A DNA stretch of 64,000 nucleotides, from contig NZ_KB908256.1 of the NCBI RefSeq assembly GCF_000382405.1, forward strand, positions 310,001 to 374,000, in the 5' to 3' direction. Shown here piece after piece: positions 56,256 to 64,000 of the stretch. The first letter of the stretch is position 1; every line of letters begins with the position of its first letter. The position numbers and the translations under genes were made by a program. The stretch comes from Mycobacterium sp. 141 (GTDB lineage Bacteria > Actinomycetota > Actinomycetes > Mycobacteriales > Mycobacteriaceae). The notes beneath the pieces were generated by a model. That model had not been told where the DNA came from. It did not search any database and was given only the letters and a program-made list of their open reading frames with translations.

Positions 56256-56884
56256 GAGGCGTTGTCCTCAAGCATCACAATCGCGGTGGCGTAGACCGCG
56301 CGGAGGTGCATTTCGAACAGTTCGACGAGGTCGATCGCGTCTCCGCCGATCTCCTTGGTGATGAACAGTCCGTCGGCGCCGGCGAGAGTGTAGGTGGCCA
56401 GTTGATGGATCTGGGCTTCGGTCAAACCCGGTGTCAGATCGCGGATTCCGGATCTCAACGCCTGGTAGGCCTGTGTGCGTACGTCGATGAACATGGCTCG
56501 CGCTCGCGGCTCGACGGGGCGTCGCTCCAGCGCGAGCATCAAGCCCAGGCGGATGAAATCCGGTGAATCCAGCAGCGCCTTGGCGGCCTGGGCGGCCACG
56601 GCCTCGATGCGTTCCGCCACCGAACCGTCGGCGGGTAGCTGCCATGCGGACAGCCAATTGCCGAAGCTCCGTTCGATGACCGCGGCCAGCAGGTCGTCCT
56701 TGTCTTTGAAGTGCCAGTAGATCGAACTGGCCGGCAAGCCGCACTTGGCGCTGACGGCGCCGATGCTGGTGCCCTCATAGCCGCGCTCCGAGGCGATTTC
56801 TGTTGCGGCGTCCAGGATTCGGGCGCGAGAGAGTTCACCGTCGGCGCGCCGCCGCCGCTTTCCGGGGGATTGTTTGTCAGCCAC
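56252..56884 (-). CDS. TetR-family regulator of the aromatic pathway
   Basis: This 210-residue TetR regulator has an N-terminal helix-turn-helix (ILDAATEIASERGYEGTSIGAVSAKCGLPASSIYWHFKDKDDLL) and a divergent ligand-binding half. It is the first gene of the minus-strand operon, overlapping the hydratase gene, and is divergent from the hydroxylase gene. The near-perfect inverted repeat in the intergenic region is its probable operator. It likely represses both arms until the aromatic substrate or its CoA ester binds. Confidence 0.9.
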   Translation of the reverse strand: MADKQSPGKRRRRADGELSRARILDAATEIASERGYEGTSIGAVSAKCGLPASSIYWHFKDKDDLLAAVIERSFGNWLSAWQLPADGSVAERIEAVAAQAAKALLDSPDFIRLGLMLALERRPVEPRARAMFIDVRTQAYQALRSGIRDLTPGLTEAQIHQLATYTLAGADGLFITKEIGGDAIDLVELFEMHLRAVYATAIVMLEDNAS

Positions 56885-56910
56885 CGTCCGGCCTTCCTGT
56901 CGTTCTTGAC

Positions 56911-56950
56911 TCTGTAGTGATCGCTACATTAGCGTAGCGATCACTACAGA
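56911..56950. promoter_or_regulatory. TetR operator: long perfect inverted repeat
   Basis: Two 17-bp arms TCTGTAGTGATCGCTAC (56911-56927) and its exact complement (56934-56950) flank ATTAGC. Each arm is itself a near palindrome (GTAG-N6-CTAC), so the site can hold two TetR dimers. It lies in the 88-nt divergent gap between the regulator and hydroxylase genes. Confidence 0.85.
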
Positions 56951-56972
56951 ACAAGTGGTGCGGGAGGCAGCA

Positions 56973-58562
56973 GTGAGTGAACTGACATATGACGTCGCGG
57001 TGATCGGCTACGGCCCCACCGGTGCCACGGCCGCGAACCTGCTCGGGCAGCTCGGCCTCAGCGTGGTCGTCATCGAACGCGATCCCGACATCTATTCCCG
57101 CGCACGTGCCATCTCCACCGACGAAGAGGTGCTGCGGGTATGGCAGTCGATCGGCCTGGCCGAGCGACTTCAACAGGACATGCTGCCCGATCGCCCGGTG
57201 GCCTTCGTCGACGCCGACGGCGTGCCGTTCATTGAGACGACCATCGCCGGCCGCGGCTGCGGCCACCCGCCGCAGCAGTTCATCTACCAGCCCGCCATCG
57301 ATCAGGTGCTGCGGGAAGGTGTCGCCCGTTTCGCCAACGTGGAGGTGATCCTCGAAGCCGAATGCCTGCGCGCACTCAACAAGGGTGACCACGTCGAACT
57401 GCTGATCGGCGACCTGCGCGCCGACGCCCTTCGCCGGATCCGCGCGTCCTACGTCATCGCCGCCGACGGCGGGTCCTCACCGACACGGAGCCTGCTCGGC
57501 GTCGGCTATAGCGGGCGAACCTACGGGGAACGCTGGGTGGTCATCGACACCAAGGTGCTCAAGGAGTGGGACGCCCATGACCGGTTGCGCTTTCACTGCA
57601 ACCCCGCCCGGCCCACGGTCGACTGCCCCACCCCGCTGGGACACCACCGCTGGGAGTATCCCGCCACCGCCGGTGAAGACGAGAAGAAGCTCGTCAGCGA
57701 CGAATACGTGTGGCAGGTCCTGGGTGATCAGGGGATCACCGACGAGCACGTCGAGATCCTGCGCGCGGTGGTCTACTGCCACCACGTCCGCGTCGCCGAC
57801 CGCTGGCGCGTCGGCCGAGTCTTCCTCGCCGGTGATGCCGCCCACGCCATGCCACCGTGGATCGGGCAGGGCATGTCCGCCGGCGTGCGCGACGCTGCCA
57901 ACCTGTGCTGGAAGATCGCAGCGGTCTTGCGTGGGCAGGCCCCCGAGGCTCTGCTCGACTCGTACGAGACCGAACGCAAACCCCACGTCACCGAGGTCAC
58001 CAAACGCGCCGTCTTCGTCGGCAAGGTCATCACCGAACGGCGCAAACACATGTGCGCACTGCGCAATCACGCTCTGCGCGCGGTCACCAAACTGCCCGGC
58101 GTGCTCACCGGCGGACAGAAGTTGTACTGGATCCCCAACGCCCGGTACGACGACGGGTTCTTCGCCACCGACCGGCATCCGGCGTCGGGATGGCAGCTTC
58201 CTCAGCCCTGGGTCACCGACCACACCGGCGCAACGGTGCGCCTCGACGACGTACTCGGCGGCCAGTGGGCTGTCCTGCACACCGGACCCGCCCCGGTCGG
58301 CGCAGCCGCCTGGGCGGCGATCGGTGCCCAGGTGATCGGCCTGGCCAGTGCCCTGGCGGCGCCGTCACCGGGAATCGTCATCGACCGCGATGACGAACTG
58401 CGTGCCTGGCTGGCCGCGAAGAACGCGACCACCGTCGTCGTTCGGCCCGACGGATTCGTCTACGCCGCAACGCGATCCGGGCAGCCAGTGGAACCGCCAC
58501 CGGCCATCCTGACCGCTTCCTGCCACTTAGCCACCACCATCCAGGATGGAGTCACCGCATGA
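56973..58562 (+). CDS. mhpA: FAD-dependent aromatic hydroxylase (MhpA-like)
   Basis: This flavoprotein monooxygenase adds the second ring hydroxyl using NAD(P)H and O2. The 529-residue protein has the FAD-binding VAVIGYGPTGATAANLLG, DG motif AADGGSSPTRSLLG, and GD motif VFLAGDAAHAMPPWIGQG. GTG 56973 has GGGAGG 5 nt upstream and is preferred over GTG 56955. It most resembles 3-(3-hydroxyphenyl)propionate hydroxylases, but substrate range is broad in this family. It overlaps the hydrolase gene by 4 nt. Confidence 0.88.
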   Translation: MSELTYDVAVIGYGPTGATAANLLGQLGLSVVVIERDPDIYSRARAISTDEEVLRVWQSIGLAERLQQDMLPDRPVAFVDADGVPFIETTIAGRGCGHPPQQFIYQPAIDQVLREGVARFANVEVILEAECLRALNKGDHVELLIGDLRADALRRIRASYVIAADGGSSPTRSLLGVGYSGRTYGERWVVIDTKVLKEWDAHDRLRFHCNPARPTVDCPTPLGHHRWEYPATAGEDEKKLVSDEYVWQVLGDQGITDEHVEILRAVVYCHHVRVADRWRVGRVFLAGDAAHAMPPWIGQGMSAGVRDAANLCWKIAAVLRGQAPEALLDSYETERKPHVTEVTKRAVFVGKVITERRKHMCALRNHALRAVTKLPGVLTGGQKLYWIPNARYDDGFFATDRHPASGWQLPQPWVTDHTGATVRLDDVLGGQWAVLHTGPAPVGAAAWAAIGAQVIGLASALAAPSPGIVIDRDDELRAWLAAKNATTVVVRPDGFVYAATRSGQPVEPPPAILTASCHLATTIQDGVTA

Positions 58563-59443
58563 CCACCGCCAACCTCACCGAACACACCGTCACCGTCAAC
58601 ATCGACGGCAAAGGCAAACCGATCTTCTACGCCGAGACCGGCACCGGGCCGGCAGTGGTCATGCTGCACGGCGGCGGCCCCGGCGCCTCGGGGGTGTCGA
58701 ACTACTCCCGCAATATCGATGCTCTCGCTGCGCACTACCGCGTCATCGTGCCCGATATGCCCGGCTACGGCCGCTCGGTCAAGGGAGTCGACCAGTCCGA
58801 CCCCTTCGGCTATCTCGCCGACATGATCCGCGGCCTGCTCGATCACCTCGGCATCGAAACCGCGCACCTCATCGGCAACTCCTACGGCGGTGCGGCCGCC
58901 CTGCGCCTGGCCCTGGACACCCCGCACCGGGTGGAGAAGCTGGTGCTGATGGGTCCCGGTGGTATCGGCACCACAAAAGGGCTTCCCACCGCCGGGCTGA
59001 ACAGTCTGCTGGGGTATTACGGCGGCGACGGCCCCAGCCGCGACAAACTCGACGCATTCATCCGCACCTACCTCGTCTACGACGGCACCTCGGTGCCCGA
59101 CGAGTTGATCGACCTGCGCTATGAAGCCTCCATCGACCCCGACGTGGTGGCCAACCCGCCGCTGCGCCGCCCGTCCGGGCCGTTCGCGCTGCGGACCTTG
59201 TGGCGCATGGATCTGACCCGTGACCCCCGGCTCAGGACGCTGCAAACCCCCACACTGGTGCTGTGGGGCCGCGACGACAAGGTCAACAAGCCTGCCGGTG
59301 GACCCATGCTTCTCGACGCGATGCCCCACGCCGAACTGGTCATGACCTCCGAAACCGGGCACTGGATGCAGTGGGAACGCGCCGAACTGTTCAACCAGAT
59401 TGTCACCGACTTCCTCGCCTCGGCAAGGGTTTTCGCGCCATGA
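58559..59443 (+). CDS. Meta-cleavage product C-C hydrolase (alpha/beta hydrolase)
   Basis: This 294-residue hydrolase cleaves the ring-opened product of an extradiol dioxygenase into a carboxylic acid and a hydroxydienoate. LHGGGPGASGVSNY (oxyanion region), nucleophile GNSYGGAAALR, acid WGRDDKVN and His in TGHWMQWE make the triad complete. The family includes MhpC, BphD and HsaD. It lies between hydroxylase and dioxygenase genes with 4-nt overlaps on both sides. Confidence 0.92.
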   Translation: MTTANLTEHTVTVNIDGKGKPIFYAETGTGPAVVMLHGGGPGASGVSNYSRNIDALAAHYRVIVPDMPGYGRSVKGVDQSDPFGYLADMIRGLLDHLGIETAHLIGNSYGGAAALRLALDTPHRVEKLVLMGPGGIGTTKGLPTAGLNSLLGYYGGDGPSRDKLDAFIRTYLVYDGTSVPDELIDLRYEASIDPDVVANPPLRRPSGPFALRTLWRMDLTRDPRLRTLQTPTLVLWGRDDKVNKPAGGPMLLDAMPHAELVMTSETGHWMQWERAELFNQIVTDFLASARVFAP

Positions 59444-60444
59444 TCGACCACAGCGTCTTCGGCAACGTGCACCTCGGCTACATCGTCGTGGAGACCGACC
59501 GCTTCGCCGACTGGCGCCGTTTCGGCCGCGACGCGATCGGCATGCACCTCGACGACACCGTGGGCGACGTCATGCGATTCCGACTCGACGATCACCAGTG
59601 CCGGTTCCTGCTGCAGCGCGGACCCGCCGAAGACGTCATCACCCTGGGCTGGCAACTCGACGACCACGACACCTTCGATGAGATCCTGCGCCGCGTCACC
59701 TGCCACGGCGTTCCGGTCACCGACGGCACCGCCGAGGAAGCTGCCCTGCGCGGGGTGCAACGCCTGGTGCGCATCCCCGGCCCCAACGGCCTGGCCCAGG
59801 AACTGTTCACCCGCGCCCACACCACCAACGACCCGCTGAACATGATCAGCCGCGGCTTCGTCACGGGTGACTCCGGCATGGGCCACGTTGCGGTCACGTC
59901 GAAGAAGCCTCACCAGATGCGCGGCTATTACGACACTCTGTTGGACGCGCGGCTCACCGACTACATCGATGAGACCATCAGCGGCGTCAAACTCAAGATC
60001 CGGTTCCTACGGGTCAACGAACGCCACCACTCCATCGCGATCGCCGCAGTGAACCGGTTGCCGCTCAACCCGATTCGCACCCGTGTACAGCACCTCAACA
60101 TCCAAGCCGCCGACCTCGACGATGTGACCGCTGCCTATCAGCGCGTCAAGGACCTCGGCTTCGACATGGCGCTGTCGATGGGCCAGCACACCAACGACAG
60201 GGAACTGTCCTTCTACGCCACAACCCCGTCGGGATTCGAATGGGAAGTGGGGTGGAACCCGATCGTCATCGACGAAAATACCTTCGAACCCACCACCTAC
60301 CAAGGCATCAGCATCTGGGGCCACACCCCCGAAGGCCAAACCATCATCGACAAACTGCACCAGTTCAAGACCGGCGCCCAGTCGCTGCTGCACCGCGAAG
60401 ACACCGTGCCCGCCCTCGCCGGCGCCGGCATCGCCGACAACTAA
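59440..60444 (+). CDS. Type I extradiol catechol dioxygenase (HsaC/BphC-like)
   Basis: This two-domain vicinal-oxygen-chelate extradiol dioxygenase of 334 residues opens the catecholic ring next to the hydroxyls using Fe(II). Iron ligands are probably the His in GMGHVAV, the His in RVQHLNI and the Glu in GFEWEVGW. The length and N-terminal LGYIVVETDRFADW fit the BphC/HsaC group. It pairs with an MhpA-type hydroxylase and a BphD/HsaD-type hydrolase. Because MhpB itself is a different (type III) dioxygenase, the pathway is a hybrid compared with E. coli mhp. Confidence 0.92.
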   Translation: MIDHSVFGNVHLGYIVVETDRFADWRRFGRDAIGMHLDDTVGDVMRFRLDDHQCRFLLQRGPAEDVITLGWQLDDHDTFDEILRRVTCHGVPVTDGTAEEAALRGVQRLVRIPGPNGLAQELFTRAHTTNDPLNMISRGFVTGDSGMGHVAVTSKKPHQMRGYYDTLLDARLTDYIDETISGVKLKIRFLRVNERHHSIAIAAVNRLPLNPIRTRVQHLNIQAADLDDVTAAYQRVKDLGFDMALSMGQHTNDRELSFYATTPSGFEWEVGWNPIVIDENTFEPTTYQGISIWGHTPEGQTIIDKLHQFKTGAQSLLHREDTVPALAGAGIADN

Positions 60445-60464
60445 TCAAGCCGACAACTAATCAA
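60433..60464 (+). repeat. 16-bp tandem duplication over the dioxygenase stop codon
   Basis: GCCGACAACTAATCAA occurs twice in direct succession (60433-60448, 60449-60464). The first copy contains the dioxygenase stop (TAA 60442-60444). The second lies just before the AAAAAGGA ribosome-binding region of the amidohydrolase gene. Confidence 0.85.
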
Positions 60465-60480
60465 AAAGGACACGCCCGCC

Positions 60481-61512
60481 ATGACCCGCATCGACACCCA
60501 CCACCACGCCATCCCGCCGTTCTACCGAGACGCACTGCGCAAGAAGGGTATCGACGACGCCGGCGGCCGAGCCCTGCCCGAATGGAGCCCTGAAGCATCC
60601 CTGCACACGATGGACGAACTCAACGTCGCCACCGCGATCCTATCGGTGTCCACGCCGGGCACCACCTTCCTGCCCAATCCCAGCGACGCCGCCGCACTCG
60701 CACGCGACCTCAACGACTACGGTGCTCAACTCGTCGCCGACAACCCCGCACGATTCGGTTTCTTCGCCACCATCCCCATGCCGAACATCGGCGAAGCCGT
60801 CACCGAAGCCACCCGCGCTCTGGATACCTTGCACGCGGACGGACTGGTGCTACTGGCCAACAACGCGGGCACCTACCTCGGCCAGGAAGGACAAGACGAC
60901 CTGTGGACCGTCCTCAACGACCGGTCCGCCGTCGTGTTCATCCACCCCGCGGACCTGCCCGGACCGACCATCCCCGGTGTCCTGCCCTTCGCCGCCGACT
61001 TCCTGCTCGACACCACTCGCGCGGCATATCTACTGGTCCGCAACGGAATACGACGAAAGTATCCGAACATCAAGTTCATCCTCAGCCATGCCGGCGGATT
61101 CGTGCCCTATGCCAGCCACCGCATGGCCCTCGCCATCACCGGCGACACCGGCGCCAGCCCGACCGACAGCCTCGACGATTTCGCGAGCTTCTACTTCGAC
61201 ACCGCGCTGTCCTCGAGCGCCGCAGCGCTACCTACCCTGCTGGCTTTCGCCAAACCCGGCCACATCACCTTCGGCTCCGACTGGCCCTTCGCGCCGCTGG
61301 CCGCAAGCAAGCTCTTCGCGGCAGGGCTCGAAACCTACCCCGCGATCGACACTCCGACACGACGAGCCATCGAACGGGACAACGCGCTCGCGCTGTTCCC
61401 CAGGCTCGGAACCGTTCCAGCGCCAGCGCCACCGGCACCACTCGAGCGCATCCGACATGCGGCCAGTCGAACGGTCATGCGGGGAGTCGCCAGACTCATC
61501 GACACTCGGTAA
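60481..61512 (+). CDS. ACMSD-type amidohydrolase/decarboxylase
   Basis: This 343-residue metal-dependent amidohydrolase-fold protein carries the HxH metal motif (DTHHHA), FIHPAD, FILSHAGG and FGSDWPF, typical of the aminocarboxymuconate-semialdehyde decarboxylase family. This family includes decarboxylases of dihydroxybenzoates and hydrolases. It is the last gene of the plus-strand catabolic operon, 36 nt after the dioxygenase gene. It could decarboxylate an aromatic acid before hydroxylation or act on a ring-fission product. No substrate can be assigned. Confidence 0.85.
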   Translation: MTRIDTHHHAIPPFYRDALRKKGIDDAGGRALPEWSPEASLHTMDELNVATAILSVSTPGTTFLPNPSDAAALARDLNDYGAQLVADNPARFGFFATIPMPNIGEAVTEATRALDTLHADGLVLLANNAGTYLGQEGQDDLWTVLNDRSAVVFIHPADLPGPTIPGVLPFAADFLLDTTRAAYLLVRNGIRRKYPNIKFILSHAGGFVPYASHRMALAITGDTGASPTDSLDDFASFYFDTALSSSAAALPTLLAFAKPGHITFGSDWPFAPLAASKLFAAGLETYPAIDTPTRRAIERDNALALFPRLGTVPAPAPPAPLERIRHAASRTVMRGVARLIDTR

Positions 61513-61784
61513 CGTCCCGGAGCCCAACTCCTTTGGTTATCGCCGCCGTGAACCGTTCCTTAGCACAGTACTGCGGCGGGGTGGTGGGGCCCGCTCAGAG
61601 ATGACGCTCGAACGGCATCACGACTGAGGGAATGATTCCTCTATTTACCTGTAGTGCAACGGATTATCTCACCGTCGCTGACGATTTAGGAGATCGGCTA
61701 GCGGACGATTGCAGATCACCGGAGACTGGGCGCACCAGGGACTGAAATGGGTCGGTCCGCAGCATTTTCTCCGTGGGCTTGGGG

Positions 61785-62405
61785 TCAAGGGCGTGCCGTC
61801 GTGTGTTCGCATGGCAGGAGTGCGCACAGGCCGCTGGCGAAGGTGTCGGCGCTGATGTCATCGAGCAGAGCGCGTTGGGACAAGAATGCTGGCGCTAAGG
61901 CCGTGAGGACTTGAGCTAGGTGCGGTGCATCGGCCTCGGAGTCGATGGCGCCTAGGTCTTGGTGGTGTTTTACAAGGGTAGTGAATCGTTCGCGCATCTG
62001 ACGGTAGTAGCCGGCCAGGCGGTCCTTGAGTTCCGGTGTTCGACCGGCTTCGGCCCAGACCTGGACGGCGAGGCTTGCCAGTTCGCGGCCGTTGGTGGGG
62101 CGGTCTAGAACGTGGATTACGTGGGCCACGGTTTGACAGATGGGTACTGGGGACGTGGTTTCGTCGAATGCATCGAGTGTCGCCCCAATTTCGGACAGCA
62201 CCTCTTCGATGATGGCGCTCGCGAGGTCGTCTTTTCCTTTGAAGTAGCCATAGACGGCGCCCGCTGACAGGCCGGATTCGCGGAAGACGTCCTGCATAGA
62301 CGTGGCGTGGAATCCGGCCCGAGCAAAGCAGCGCCGTGCCGCATCGATGATTTGTCGACGGCGGACATCGCGGTGGCGCTCAGACACTGGCGGCATCTCG
62401 ATCAC
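61785..62405 (-). CDS. TetR-family transcriptional regulator
   Basis: This 206-residue TetR regulator has the helix-turn-helix (IIDAARRCFARAGFHATSMQDVFRESGLSAGAVYGYFKGKDDL) at the N-terminus and a C-terminal domain ending in a Leu-rich segment. ATG 62405 is used; a second ATG three codons on is possible. It is divergent from an FAD hydroxylase gene, suggesting it controls that gene. The 272-nt gap 61513-61784 before it shows no supported feature. Confidence 0.9.
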   Translation of the reverse strand: MIEMPPVSERHRDVRRRQIIDAARRCFARAGFHATSMQDVFRESGLSAGAVYGYFKGKDDLASAIIEEVLSEIGATLDAFDETTSPVPICQTVAHVIHVLDRPTNGRELASLAVQVWAEAGRTPELKDRLAGYYRQMRERFTTLVKHHQDLGAIDSEADAPHLAQVLTALAPAFLSQRALLDDISADTFASGLCALLPCEHTTARP

Positions 62406-62464
62406 CTAACCCGAACGAAGATTCTCTATTGACATCCCCAGGCTATCCGATGCAGACTCCAAAC

Positions 62465-62478
62465 AGAATATCTATTCT
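62465..62478. promoter_or_regulatory. Inverted repeat between TetR and FAD hydroxylase genes
   Basis: AGAATA-TC-TATTCT is a perfect 6-bp inverted repeat in the 210-nt divergent region. A related but imperfect AGATTCTCTATTGA lies at 62419-62432 near a TTGACA (62429-62434). The first is the best candidate operator for the adjacent TetR. This is by position only. Confidence 0.5.
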
Positions 62479-62615
62479 TTTTGAAGTGCGGAAGGGTTTC
62501 AACCCAATTCGACCACCGGGTCGGAGCTAAGCAGTCGACCCGGCATCCATGACCGCCGTGACGTCGCTGGCCTCGGCCAGGGACCACGAATCCCTAACCG
62601 AAAGTGAGACGTTCG

Positions 62616-64000
62616 ATGACTGACGTCCTTGTTGTGGGGGCTGGGCCGACAGGGTTGGTGTTGGCTGCCGAGCTGGCTCGCCGTGGTGTTGTTCCGCGTG
62701 TGATCGACGCCGGTCCGGCGGAGGTGAAGGAAAGCCGGGCGGTGGCCGTGGTAGCGCGGTCCCTGGAGTTGCTGGATGATCTCGGGGTTGCCGACGCCGT
62801 GATCGAACGGGGAATTCCGCTGCGCGCGTTGAACTTTTATCATGGTTCGACTCGCCTGGCTGAGTTCGACATCACATCCGTCGACTCGCCGTTTCAGATG
62901 GACCTCTGCATTGCCCAGTGGAAAACCTGCGAGCTTCTGCGCGAAAAGGTCGAAAGTCTAGGGGTGCAGGTCGAGTGGAACACTCGTCTGACCTCCTGCC
63001 GATCTGACGAGGCGGGTGTCAGCGCGGACATCGTTCATGGTGATGGTCGTACCGAAACATGCAGCGCGACATGGTTAGTCGGGTGCGACGGTGCTCACAG
63101 CACCGTCCGTGAAGGGGCTGGGATCGATCGGGAGCTGGCCGATCTGGGTCGTGGCTTCATCCTCGGTGACGTCGCAGCGCCCTGGGGCATCGAGCGGGAT
63201 CGCTTCCACGTCTGGTTCGCTAAGGGTGGGCTGGTCGCGGTGTTTCCGATGTCGGGAGGCTACTGGCGGATCATCAGCGACACCGGAGACGACAACCCGC
63301 CCAGTCATCCCGGACTATCCGCGTTCGCTACGCAGATCGCCGATCGCACCCCGCTTGAGGCCGATTTGAGCGACCTACAGTGGAGCTCGGCATTCGTCGC
63401 CCGCGAGGGACTGGTCAAGCGGTTCCGACGCGGCCAAGTGTTCCTGGCTGGCGACGCCGCCCACAATCACAGTCCGGTCGGTGGCCAAGGGATGAACACC
63501 GGCATGCAGGACGCCTATAATCTCGGCTGGAAATTGGCTCAGGTCGTCGGTGGCTGTTCCCCGCTCCTCCTGGACAGCTACCAGGCCGAACGGCGACCGG
63601 TCGCTGTGTCCGTCGTCAACGCCACCTCGACCGCGACGCGGGTGGCGACCGAGAACAAGTTTGTCGCCCGGCGAGCGCGCCGTCATGCACTCAGGCTGTT
63701 CAGCCAGCTCAGCGCCGCGCAGCAGAAGTTCGCGAATGCGCTTGGCGAGCACGCGGTCAATTACCGCAGTAGTGCACTAGTTTTCGAGCATTGGTCCGAC
63801 GCGAAGGCTGAGCCGTGGAGTAACGCCGAGGACGGCGGTCCCGAGGCGGGCGAGGTGTTCCGTGATGCCTACGTCGAAACCTGCGAGGGGCCGGTCGCGT
63901 TGCGGCGCCTCTATCGGGGTCTCGGCCATCACTTGGTGCTGTTTGCCGCCGAGGAATCCAACCCGGATATCGTCAACGGATGGAAGCGTGATGCTGAGGA
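62616..64000 (+). CDS. FAD-dependent aromatic monooxygenase, C-terminus beyond window
   Basis: The frame is open from ATG 62616 to the window edge (461 codons), so the 3' end is missing. The FAD-binding LVVGAGPTGLVLAAELARRG is at the N-terminus, followed by the DG motif LVGCDGAHSTVRE and the GD motif VFLAGDAAHNHSPVGGQGMNTGMQDAYNLGWKLA. These place it with phenol/resorcinol-type class A flavoprotein hydroxylases. It is divergent from a TetR gene and follows the meta-cleavage cluster, so it probably hydroxylates another aromatic substrate that feeds the same pathway. Confidence 0.9.
   Translation, partial: MTDVLVVGAGPTGLVLAAELARRGVVPRVIDAGPAEVKESRAVAVVARSLELLDDLGVADAVIERGIPLRALNFYHGSTRLAEFDITSVDSPFQMDLCIAQWKTCELLREKVESLGVQVEWNTRLTSCRSDEAGVSADIVHGDGRTETCSATWLVGCDGAHSTVREGAGIDRELADLGRGFILGDVAAPWGIERDRFHVWFAKGGLVAVFPMSGGYWRIISDTGDDNPPSHPGLSAFATQIADRTPLEADLSDLQWSSAFVAREGLVKRFRRGQVFLAGDAAHNHSPVGGQGMNTGMQDAYNLGWKLAQVVGGCSPLLLDSYQAERRPVAVSVVNATSTATRVATENKFVARRARRHALRLFSQLSAAQQKFANALGEHAVNYRSSALVFEHWSDAKAEPWSNAEDGGPEAGEVFRDAYVETCEGPVALRRLYRGLGHHLVLFAAEESNPDIVNGWKRDAE

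Noticed and set aside
53030..61512. Genomic island or prophage with integrase or tRNA attachment site
   Set aside because: No integrase, transposase, tRNA gene or flanking direct repeats were found; base composition looks unchanged.

Overview
The window is high-GC actinobacterial DNA. Gene content and order point to a mycobacterium, most likely a fast-growing environmental Mycolicibacterium. The first 18.8 kb is the mycobacterial division and cell-wall (dcw) cluster in canonical order: ftsL-like (partial), ftsI/pbpB, murE, murF, mraY, murD, ftsW, murG, murC, ftsQ, ftsZ, pgeF, yggS, sepF, yggT, wag31 and a small membrane protein. As usual in this group, ftsA, ddl and murB are absent. MurE carries the DNPR signature of meso-diaminopimelate-adding enzymes. 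Most junctions overlap by 4 nt, so the block is probably translationally coupled, with a likely extra promoter just before ftsZ. The genes run from the last cytoplasmic peptidoglycan precursor steps (MurC-F), through lipid I/II synthesis (MraY, MurG) and polymerisation/crosslinking (FtsW/FtsI), to the Z-ring (FtsZ, SepF, FtsQ) and polar growth (Wag31).

From 18.8 to 37 kb lies accessory metabolism and regulation: a phosphoribosyltransferase, a class I amidotransferase, a DUF2784 protein, and a CitA/CitB-type two-component system divergent from a tctCBA tripartite tricarboxylate transporter. A universal stress protein follows, preceded by a cascade of two tiny coupled ORFs. Then come a large LuxR-type ATPase regulator, an alpha-dioxygenase/cyclooxygenase-like heme peroxidase coupled to a catalase-related hemoprotein (candidate fatty-acid oxygenation pathway), a small membrane protein, a subtilisin-like protease with an adjacent alpha/beta hydrolase, and a type II NADH dehydrogenase.

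From 37 to 53 kb are a membrane-anchored molybdopterin oxidoreductase, an MgtA-type P-type ATPase behind a roughly 220-nt structured leader, a tandem-permease ABC system with no binding protein, a decayed phosphoesterase gene, a second large LuxR ATPase, two tandem DUF1254-family proteins (one a lipoprotein), and a hipBA toxin-antitoxin pair with visible operators.

From 53 to 64 kb is a divergent meta-cleavage pathway for an aromatic compound. On the minus strand are a TetR regulator, hydratase, acylating acetaldehyde dehydrogenase and aldolase. On the plus strand are an FAD hydroxylase, C-C hydrolase, extradiol dioxygenase and ACMSD-type amidohydrolase. A long perfect inverted repeat lies between the two arms. 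A second TetR divergent from a second FAD hydroxylase (cut by the window end) closes the window.

The most unusual sequence feature is a set of tandem repeats, each carrying a Shine-Dalgarno core, at gene junctions (murF/mraY, mraY/murD, murC/ftsQ, tctA/usp). The three in the dcw cluster share a 27-nt period. Functional assignments are by motif and family recognition only; no database search was run.
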